DNA from: Oryctolagus cuniculus
Lineage: Eukaryota; Chordata; Mammalia; Lagomorpha; Leporidae
NCBI RefSeq assembly: GCF_964237555.1
Contig: NC_091441.1
Coordinates: forward strand, 122,162,116 to 122,226,115
Direction: 5' to 3'
DNA length: 64,000 nucleotides
This document shows positions 56,266 to 64,000 of the stretch, piece by piece. The notes beneath the pieces are model-generated. The model saw nothing but the letters and a program-made list of their open reading frames with translations, did not search any database and was not told where the DNA came from. Position numbers and translations under genes: made by a program. The first letter of the stretch is position 1, and each line of letters starts with the position of its first letter.

Positions 56266-59200
56266 GTGAGCACGCTCTCTTCACCTCACCTCTTCCTTTC
56301 TGTTCATTTGAAAGAGTTACAGAGAGAGGTCTGCTGCCTGCTGGTTCCCTCCCCAAATGGCCGCGATGGCCTTAGCTGCGCTGATCCAAAGCCAGAGGTA
56401 GGAGCTTCCAATGGGTCTCCCACATAGGTGCAGGGCTCCAAGGACTTGGGCCATCTACTGCTGCTTTCCCAGGCCACAGCAGAGAGCTGGATGGGAAGTG
56501 GAGCAGCCGGGACTTGAACCGGCGCCCATATGGGTGCAGGCGCTGCAGGCCAGGGCGTTAACCCACTGTGCCCCCTCCTTTTTCTTTTTAGTGAGTGATT
56601 CCGTGAAGGAATACATGACGATTTTTCCCTAAATAAGTCCTCAATTAGGAAATCACATATGGACATTGACAAAAAAAAAAAAAAAAAGAGTATCAATCCT
56701 CATTGGGCTTTAAACGCACTGTGTCTTAAGAACACAGCGCTAACAGAACTTAACTTGGGTGCTGCCGTGGGAAATCAGGTTCCAAGTGTGGGTGCCGGGC
56801 CTTCCTGTGGCCACACTTGGATGTGCTTCCTGCACGGCAGAGCCCAGACGGCCTCCCCTCAGAGGACGAGGCGCCTCCCCTGTGTGCCGCTCTGAAGCCT
56901 GCTGCTCTGTGGGTCTGTGTGATGCAGAGTTTAAGAATGGAGACGGTCACACAGTCCTGACCCGGCATTGCCTTACGGACCGTCCAGGACAGAGACCATG
57001 TGCTGCCGTGCGCAGCGTCCGGGGTGGGGGGTGGGGGCAGTAGCCACGTGCGGCTTTGGAGCACTTGAAATGCAGATAGGGTAACTAGGGTTATGGAGCA
57101 GCCCCATAACGCACAGAGCCGAGAATGACCGCGTGTGCATGCAGAGGCGTGTGTGGGCGCTGCTCGGGACACCTGTGCCCCACACTGGAGTGGCCGGCAT
57201 TGAGTCCTGCCTCTGTTCCCCACCCAGCTTCCTGCCAGTGCCCACCCTGGGAGGCAGCAGGTGATACCTCGAGCAAGTGGGTCCCTGGGTGAAGCTCCCG
57301 GCTCCCGGCTTTGGCACGGCCCCGCCCTGGCTCCTGGCTTTGGCCTGGCCCAGCCCTGGCTCCTGGCTTTGTCCTGGCCCAGCTCCGGCTCCTGCGGGCC
57401 TTTGGGGAGTGAAGCAGCAGATGGATGATCTCTCTCTCTCTCCTTCTCTCTGTCTACCACGTATAAGAAATTTCCTTGGAAAAACCTAACAATTTAGCAA
57501 ATAAATAGAGACTATGTTTGGTTGTGTGTATATTTTCCCATTTTAGTGAAATAGTTGTATAAATATATGTCCAGAAAGAAATACAGTGGACACACACTTG
57601 TTAGCATCATTCTCAGGGGTGCCATTGTAGGAAATTTTCCTCTCTGGTTCTCTCAAGTCTCCACCGTGAGCACACGCTGATGTCACAGACTCCAGCCGGC
57701 CCTGTGGAAGCCCAGTCAGAACAGCCCCCGCAGGAGAAACCCTCTGTGAGCGCCCCCACATAACGTGGCTCACGGCAGGTTCAAGTTGGCGCATTTCACA
57801 TCGCGTGCCAGCACCCGTGCCGTCTACCAGTGCAGGGCGCGAGAGACAGCACGCAGCTCCCACGCGTGCACGTCTGATGAGCCCTACGATTTCCTATCCC
57901 ACTTACTTCTACACCATTAAAACCACCACTGCTCACACACTAGTGACCTGTTCGTGACAGCGACCCTCAGGTGGACGACTGTGCTTATCAGGAATGGTGG
58001 TACAGCAAGTCGCCCGTTCGTCGGTAAAACGGGGGGATGTTACAGGCAAACGCCCGGGCATCGGTAAAATGAGTTCAAAACAGCTGTAAGTAAACTCTTC
58101 CAAGATCATCGCAGCGCCGCACACTCCAGCAGCCGCGATGGACCCAGACGCCGTTCCTGTGCTGCCTGGTGCAGCCCCTCACCTGTGGCTTCTTCCTTCC
58201 CGCCCCCAGTCCTCCTCCTCCCCCCTGTCAACTTGACCATCGTCGTCGCTGGGCTGGCACGAGCCCTCCTGCGCTGGGCGCCACACCCCGACCAAGTGCG
58301 CCAGAACGTGACTGTGGACTACCACGTGCGGATCCACGGCCCACAGGAGGACGAGGTGAGCGTCCCTCCCACGCCCCGGCTCACAGCGGGCACCCACCCT
58401 CCCTGCTTTCTTATCCAATCAGCCCGCTGCGTCTCCGCATTTTATCAGATTTGGTTTTTGTCACTCCCCCTCTTCATGGAGGAACGACACTAAACCCTGT
58501 CTAGGCTTCATATCCGAGTCACGGCACCATTATGTCACTCCCCCTCTTCGTGGAGGAACGACACAGGACCCTGCGCTGTTCTTTCGTCTGCTCGGCCCTC
58601 CCCGGGTTTGCTGCTGGTTCTTCCCGGGTTGGCTACTATCCCTTCCACCTCCGTGGAAGGGTGGTTCCCCCTGGCCACATTCCCCACTTCCACGGGGGAG
58701 CGGCACACCGCCGGCCGGCTCTCTCGGGGGCTGCACAGGTGTTCCTTCAGATAGATATTCCCTTAGATGTTCCTGGTGCATGTTGTCTCTCTCCTCCTAT
58801 AAAGTCCTCCTCCACCAATCCCAACTCGGCTGCCCACACGCCGAGTACGCTGCTCTCCTCCAATCAGGAGCAGGTCCTACAGTTTATTGGTTGAACTGGA
58901 GGCAGCTGTGTAGAAGCTGTTTCCTCCTCTCCCAGCGCCATATTGTGGGAGAGCAGATGCATAGAATAAGTCTTAATTCCAGTAACTTAGTCTAGTCCGG
59001 GTTGCTCCCCACAGTTTTTTTTCTTTTAAATCGACATAACACCTGCATGTACTTAGGGGGTAGCGTATGGAACTTTGGTCCACGTGAGGGTACTTCCACG
59101 GACACTGGAAGCAAGGGGAACTCTGCTCTGATGGGGGGATTTGGAGATCCACGCCCCCCCTTCCCCAGGACCTCAGTGGAGACCTCTCCCTCCCACTCCT

Positions 59201-62200
59201 CGAGTGGCTGTCGAGCGAGGGCGGGGTCAGCATTTCCAGCACGTGTCTGTCATTGCTTTGTCTTGGGCAGATGAAATTTTAAACAAAATTTAAAAAATCA
59301 ACTTCATGCGGTAGTCACAGCGGCTGGGGGCGGATGGAGTGGCCGTGAACCAGCGCCCGTGCCGTGGCCGACAGGACAGCAGAGAGGAGTCTGGTCTCCA
59401 GGGAGAGGGCAGGACCAGGGCACAGGGACCAGGTCAGGCCGGTCCATCCATGGGCTTCCTGCCGGGGCACCGAAGCACCTGCTGGCCTGTGGTCTCAGTG
59501 TGGTGGGCAGCGCGGGCAGCATGCTCTGGGTGTCTTCCAGCCCAGTGGGACCCTAGAGGACTTTCAGCCCACCTCCCCTTTGTGTGGGGGGAGGCTAGCA
59601 TGGAGAGGGGACTTGGGTCTGACGGTTTTATTTTGTTGGGTTTTTAAGTTTGTATCCATTTGTTCTGAAAGTTTGAGAAGGGGACAAAGAGGTTCATTCC
59701 CCAAATGCCCAGAACAGCTGCAGCTGGGAGCTGCATGTGGGTTCTACATGTGGCTGGCAGGGCCCATGTCCTCGGGCAGCACCTGCTGCATTAGCAGGAA
59801 GCTGGGGTGGGCAACAGAGCTGGGACTCAAATCTGGGCACCGAGATGTGGGGTGCAGGCACCCCAGGCAGCCTCCAAACCAAACACCTCCCACCAAACAC
59901 CTCCCAGCCAGACACCTCCCACCAAACACCTCCCACCAAACACCTCCTAGCCAGACACCTCCCACCAAACACCTCCCAGCCAGACACCTCCCACCAAACA
60001 CCTCCCAGCCAGACACCTCCCAGCCAGACACCTCCCAGCCAGACACCTCCCACCAAACACCTCCCACCAAACATCTCCCACCAAACACCTCCCACCAAAC
60101 ACCTCCCAGCCAGACACCTCCCACCAAACACCTCCCACCAAACACCTCCCAGCCAGACACCTCCCAGCCAGACACCTCCCAGCCAGACACCTCCCACCAA
60201 ACACCTCCCACCAAACACCTCCCAGCCAGACACCTCCCAGCCAGACACCTCCCACCAAACACCTCCCAGCCAGACACCTCCCAGCCAGACACCTCCCACC
60301 AAACACCTCCCAGCCAGACACCTCCCACCAAGACACCTCCCAGCCAGACACCTCCCAGCCAGACACCTCCCAGCCAGACACCTCCCACCAAACACCTCCC
60401 AGCCAGACACCTCCCAGCCAGACACCTCCCAGCCAGACACCTCCCAGCCAGACACCTCCCACCAAACACCTCCCACCAAACACCTCCCAACCAGATACCT
60501 CCCAACCAGACACCTCCCAACCAGACACCTCCCAGCCAAACACCCGCCCCTAACTGGTTGTTTTTTTTTTCTGTGTGACAAATGTGTCCCTGAATCACTG
60601 TGGAATTATTGTCCTCACAAGGGTTTTGTTCTTAATTTGACCTAGCAAAACGACCTCACTGCGCTTTGTCATTTGAAAAGTGGCTCAGACACTCGTGGCC
60701 CTGCCCACGTCATCACTCTGGCTCTTGTTTTAGTATGAAACCAGGAGCACCGTGAGCACCTGCGTCGCCCCCCTGCACCAAGGCCTGTCGGCGAGCGTGA
60801 GGGCCATCGTGAGAGACCACGGCCGCCTCCAGGCCGCCAGCCGCTGGGTGTCCGCGGAACTCGAGCCCCCCCCAGGTAGAGCAGACCTGCGCCATGCTCT
60901 GGTGTTGGCAAATACGGGGCAGTACACACACGGACACCATCCAGCTCAGCCAGTCACCGTCCCTGCCACATCCCAACCGACACGGCCCTGCTGAACCCCA
61001 CCTGACCCCCTGCGGAAGCCTGCACGCTCTCCAGAGCTGGGAGGCTACCACTTCTGATGCTCAGAGCCAGTGATGGTTTTGATTAAACCCCAGGACACGC
61101 ACTGTCACAGGAGAGGGAGAGAGGAGAGGCCGCATCGGCCCTGCACACATGTGGGCACGGATTCAGGGGTGCCTGGGCCGGTCGGGCCCACGGGGGATTT
61201 GTAAACGATTCTCTTGACCACCTCACTGGGGGAGCAAAAAGCACGCGGCTCAAACTGTGCTGGTGGTGTGGGGAGGTCCATAGAAAGCGTCCTGCTGACC
61301 GTGAGAAGCCGCTGCTAGAGCAGAGGGGCCAGCTCACCACGGGCCGCACCCCAGGTTCAGAGACCGAGGTCACACGCACGGCTGGGCCACCATGGCACCT
61401 CCCTGCAGGGAACACAGGACCACCCAGAACGCAGCTTCGGCACCACACTGGCAGGCTCCTCTTGTTCTCTGACACTCCGATCCGAGCTGAACCAGGGAGA
61501 TGTCAGTCATCTCCGCCTTCAACCAAGCGGAATTCACGCCAAGGGGTTCCTTGCCTGGGAACCGTGAGGCCAGCACACTGCAGAAATTCTGCGCTGTACC
61601 TGAGCTGGGCCATCCGGTCACTCAGCCCAGGAACAGGTGGAAACGTGGCGGGGGGGGGGGCAGCGCAGACATGACACAGAGACACATGTGGCGAACACAG
61701 GAAGGAACAGTGAATACACGGGACACAGACACGGTGCACATGCATATGACGGGTGTAGACACAGAGCGGATTGAGATACAGCAGACATGGAGAGAGAGAA
61801 AGTGGGTGTAGATAGGGTCACTATACATGTAGATGCGGGGGACTGACGTACAAGTGGCAGGTGTCACGCAAGGAGTATAAGCACGGGACACACAGACGTA
61901 ACACACAGGAGCCAGCGGATACACATATGAAGACAGATATGCAGTAGATGCAGAAGCTGTCCATCAGGTACAGTGGATATAAATGAGACACAACGTGTAC
62001 ACACACTCACACACACACGCGTGCGCGCACGAGGGGCTTCAATTTTTTTTGCATCAAAATAAACTGATGCTTCAGTTCAGAGCACTTCCCGTGCAGCCTG
62101 TGGATGCGTCTGTGAGCCTCCTGTCTTTCACGGAAGGTTCCAGAAAGGTCTGGTGATGACCGCACTCCGGCCAGGGCAAGCCGTTCACAGGAAGCACGTG

Positions 62201-64000
62201 GTTCAGGCTGTCACTGCAAGGCTGTTCCTTCCCTTCTTGTCAACCCAGGGCCTCCCGGCACCGCGGCCGTGAACCTGACCTGCACCACCAACACCGCAGC
62301 AGGGGACGGCACGCACGCCGCACGGTACCAGGTTTCCCTGCACTGCGCCTGGCGGGCGGGCGAGGCAGCCCCGGCGGATACACAGTATTTCCTCTACTAC
62401 AGGTGAGCGCTAATTTCACCCGCACACACGGCCGGCTTCCTAGCATCTCGGAAAACTCACGAGTGCTCCGATTCAGGTTCGGCGCCGAGACCCACGAGTG
62501 CCGCGAGTACAGCAGAGACTCCCTGCAGAGGAACATCGCGTGCTGGTTCCCCAGGACCTCCATCCACAGCAAGAGGCGGGACCGGCTCGCCGTGCTCGTC
62601 AACGGCTCGAGCAGGCTCACGGCCATCAGGCCCTTGGATCGGCTGTTTGCTCTGCACGCCATAGGTGAGGCCCATGGCCCCGGCTGCGCTAGCTGCCACC
62701 AGCGGCTCGGTGCTGAGCTGGGCCCTGTGCAGAGGCTCTGTATTGAAAACCCCCGGTGCGAACCAGGCCTCAGCTCTGCTGAGGCTGGGGCGATGCTGTC
62801 CCCGGGACGGGTCCTGCCAGGCGCCGGCAGGGTGCGCACAGCATCCCTGGCCCCTCCGGCTTGGTCCCAGGCACACAATCTCAGACACTGGGAGGTCGCC
62901 CTCCTGGCCCCAGCTGAGCGTCACCGCACGGGAGAGCTGATTGCCCTGCTGCGGCAGCCCACCTCACCTACCAGTGTCCAGGAGGCTGCTGGCCAGGGAC
63001 CCCGAGAGGGACTCACGCCACCCCTGCAACCTGAGCTCCTTCTCCAGGCTGATGCCCTCCCCCTGCCGCCCCGGGGAAGCTCGGCGTCTGCGCATGCTCC
63101 GGGTATTCCACACTTGACATGCTCAGGGCTCCAGCCCCTCTTCTCGGCACTTCCATCAGGGCCCTGTGAGCCGCACCTGGGGGTCCCGCGCTGCCGTGGT
63201 CACCGGTATGAGGGCCTCTGTGAGCTGCTCGTTCGTCCAGGCGCTGGGGTCAGGCTGCCTCAAGCCTGCCTTTCTCATTGGAAAAATGGGCAGAAATGAG
63301 TACCTCCCGTGTGGCTTTCGTGACCATTCCGTGTGCCGCTATTTTAAAGTGCTGAGGACAGCAGCCGGCGTAATTGCTCAATAAATACACCAGCCTGTCA
63401 CTCAAAGGCATGATTTTGCCGTGACACGTCTGCTCCAAGCGTGTGCAACAGCGTGCAATTCTCTCCCACAGTGAGAGCCCGAGGCTGCCTGCCAATGTCA
63501 CCGTCACAGCAATAAAACACGTTCGGGAGGACGCAGGGAACAAAGATATTCACAGGAAAATGGGGACGAGAGCACAGGGCATTTTATGGTTTTTGTTTTG
63601 TTGCGACCACGTGGTGGGATTGACTTGAGTCCTTTCTTGGCTAAGGATGCTCTGTTCAGTGTGTGGCTGGCTAGGAAGCAGTGCCTCTGTCCTGAGCTCG
63701 CCCCGTGCGTCACAGCTCGCGAGAGCCAAGTCCCGTGCAGTTCCTGTGGTCAGAAGGGACAAAGCTTTAGAGTTATAAGTAACGGCGAGCGTGGCCCAAG
63801 GTATTCTTTTATTCTAAAGAAAATCGAAGCTTCCGGCTCCATCCTCCAAACCAAACCTCACCAAACAAAACCAAAGCCCACAAAGTGGAAAGGGTTTGCC
63901 CCAGCCACGTACCCACGGGGCAGCAGAGGCGCAGCCCAGGGAGAGCTCGTCTTCCCTCCAGGTCAGGGTTGCCCCAGGCTTGGACCAGCTTTCGACGTGG
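56193..64000 (+). CDS. IL5RA: Interleukin-5 receptor alpha chain, 5' part (five coding exons, cut by the window edge)
   Basis: IL-5-specific subunit of the eosinophil and B-1 cell receptor, which signals with the common beta chain. The exons are 56193-56265, 58210-58355, 60734-60875, 62249-62402 and 62477-62664: 703 nt, 234 residues, in phase. It starts with a hydrophobic signal peptide (MLPALLLLLGAAVLRGADTL). The first fibronectin-III domain then follows (PPVNLTIVVAGLARALLRW) and the second (AAVNLTCTTN to LFALHAIG). The third domain with WSXWS, the membrane span and the Box1 tail are not in the window. Of the human IL-5 contacts (mature numbering), Asp55, Glu58, Lys186 and Arg188 are kept and Asp56 is Glu. 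The unpaired Cys66 is kept. The gene is more diverged from human than CRBN or TRNT1, as usual for immune receptors. Confidence 0.93.
56293..56575 (-). mobile_element. IL5RA: CSINE-type SINE just inside IL5RA coding intron 1
   Basis: Reverse copy from TTCATTTGAAAGAGTTACAG to CGTTAACCCACTGTGCCCCC. It begins about 28 bp after the first coding exon. Confidence 0.85.
57185..57465 (+). mobile_element. Diverged SINE with internal triplication
   Basis: Forward copy in which the CCTGGCTCCTGGCTTTGGCC segment is repeated about three times (57305-57385) before the GAGTGAAGCAGCAGATGGAT tail. Confidence 0.65.
58210..58355 (+). CDS. IL5RA: IL5RA coding exon 2, first FNIII domain
   Basis: After a CCCCCAG acceptor it reads LLLLPPVNLTIVVAGLARAL then LRWAPHPDQVRQNVTVDYHV and RIHGPQEDE. 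N-glycosylation sequons NLT and NVT are present. The exon ends in phase 0 with donor GTGAGC. Confidence 0.93.
58459..59013 (+). mobile_element. Solo LTR of an endogenous retrovirus
   Basis: Begins TGTCACTCCCCCTCTTC and ends GCTCCCCACA, with a TATAAA at 58798-58803. GTTTT flanks both sides (58454-58458 and 59014-59018), a likely 5-bp target duplication. The first 74 bp are duplicated (a second TGTCAC at 58533). No retroviral coding region is present, so this is a recombined solo LTR. It lies in IL5RA coding intron 2, in gene orientation. Confidence 0.75.
59640..59878 (-). mobile_element. Diverged SINE next to minisatellite L
   Basis: Reverse copy with GGTTCATTCCCCAAATGCCC and GGGACTCAAATCTGGGCACC. 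The minisatellite starts where its head would end. Confidence 0.6.
59880..60548. repeat. Minisatellite L, 14/15-bp units, about 47 copies
   Basis: Two units, CACCTCCCACCAAA (14 bp) and CACCTCCCAGCCAGA (15 bp), are mixed in irregular order. A few late copies read CCAACCAGA. It lies in IL5RA coding intron 2 and ends about 185 bp before the exon at 60734. Confidence 0.96.
60734..60875 (+). CDS. IL5RA: IL5RA coding exon 3
   Basis: Reads YETRSTVSTCVAPLHQGLSA then SVRAIVRDHGRLQAASRWVS and AELEPPP, finishing the first FNIII domain. The Cys of STCVA aligns with the unpaired human Cys66. The donor is GTAGAG. Confidence 0.92.
61670..62030. repeat. Purine/ACA-rich low-complexity stretch with (CA)n and CG-GC end
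   Basis: Imperfect GACACA, GATACA and AGACAC repeats run for about 330 bp and end in ACACACACACGCGTGCGCGC, an alternating purine-pyrimidine segment. It is in IL5RA coding intron 3. Confidence 0.7.
62028..62085. mobile_element. MITE-like half element
   Basis: GGGGCTTCAATTTTTTTTGC then ATCAAAATAAACTGATGC matches one half of the copies above. It is in IL5RA coding intron 3. Confidence 0.4.
62249..62402 (+). CDS. IL5RA: IL5RA coding exon 4, second FNIII domain
   Basis: Reads PPGTAAVNLTCTTNTAAGDG then THAARYQVSLHCAWRAGEAA and PADTQYFLYYR. It carries the first cysteine pair of the cytokine-receptor fold. The donor is GTGAGC and the next intron is only 74 nt. Confidence 0.93.
62477..62664 (+). CDS. 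IL5RA: IL5RA coding exon 5, second FNIII domain end
   Basis: Reads FGAETHECREYSRDSLQRNI then ACWFPRTSIHSKRRDRLAVL and VNGSSRLTAIRPLDRLFALH. The Lys and Arg of SKRRD align with human Lys186 and Arg188 in the IL-5 interface. The donor is GTGAGG; the following exon was not found before 64000. Confidence 0.93.
62665..63264. other. IL5RA intron after coding exon 5
   Basis: Noncoding, GC-rich. From 63396 to 64000 no exon matching the third receptor domain is found. Confidence 0.5.
63265..63395 (-). mobile_element. MIR-like fragment
   Basis: TTTCTCATTGGAAAAATGGG, then GAGTACCTCCCGTG and GTAATTGCTCAATAAATACA follow MIR in reverse. Confidence 0.6.

Noticed and set aside
59694..60645. Open frames of about 300 codons over 59694-60645
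   Set aside because: Simple TSQPDTS and GGVWLGG repeats from minisatellite L, open on both strands.
63471..63628. Candidate IL5RA exon 6 after a CCCACAG acceptor (contains PANVT)
   Set aside because: The phase does not match exon 5, and the sequence after NVT does not resemble the third receptor domain, so the match is by chance.

Overview
This is a mammalian nuclear genome window with intron-split genes, GT-AG splice sites and CpG-island promoters. More than thirty copies of a tRNA-derived SINE are present (a GGCCGGCGC-type head, a GGTTCGAGTCC-type B box and a poly-A tail). These match the rabbit C repeat (CSINE), so the species is almost certainly a lagomorph, most likely rabbit (Oryctolagus cuniculus). 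Nothing bacterial, phage or plasmid is present.

Three genes are recognised by reading exon translations against remembered family proteins. CRBN (cereblon, + strand, 2536-24609, 11 exons) and TRNT1 (CCA-adding tRNA nucleotidyltransferase, - strand, coding 39879 down to 25984, 7 coding exons) have complete, phase-consistent coding sequences. IL5RA (interleukin-5 receptor alpha, + strand, from 56193) runs off the right edge after five coding exons. The order CRBN > < TRNT1 .. IL5RA > matches human 3p26. CRBN and TRNT1 are tail to tail with their poly-A signals only about 60 bp apart. TRNT1 and IL5RA are divergent.

Layout: 1-2535 is CRBN upstream DNA with two large minisatellites. 2536-24609 is CRBN, with minisatellites in introns 1, 3 and 5. 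24610-25983 holds the facing 3' ends. 25984-41111 is TRNT1, with minisatellites in four introns and a (GCC)12 run in the 5' UTR exon. 41112-41900 is its CpG-island promoter. 41900-56190 is intergenic DNA with SINEs and old L1 and MIR fragments. 56193-64000 is the 5' half of IL5RA, with a solo LTR and a 665-bp minisatellite in coding intron 2.

The most notable points are: human-like Glu377 and Val388 in the CRBN drug pocket, the sequence state permissive for thalidomide-type neosubstrates; a CRBN core promoter flanked closely by two GC-rich minisatellites, one a tandem array of G-quadruplex motifs; eleven long minisatellites in 64 kb; a NAGNAG acceptor in CRBN; a duplicated promoter module and CGG run at TRNT1; and a 74-nt intron in IL5RA. 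I found no wholly new gene system. The genes do not act in one pathway: CRBN is a ubiquitin-ligase substrate receptor, TRNT1 matures tRNA 3' ends, and IL5RA is an eosinophil cytokine receptor.
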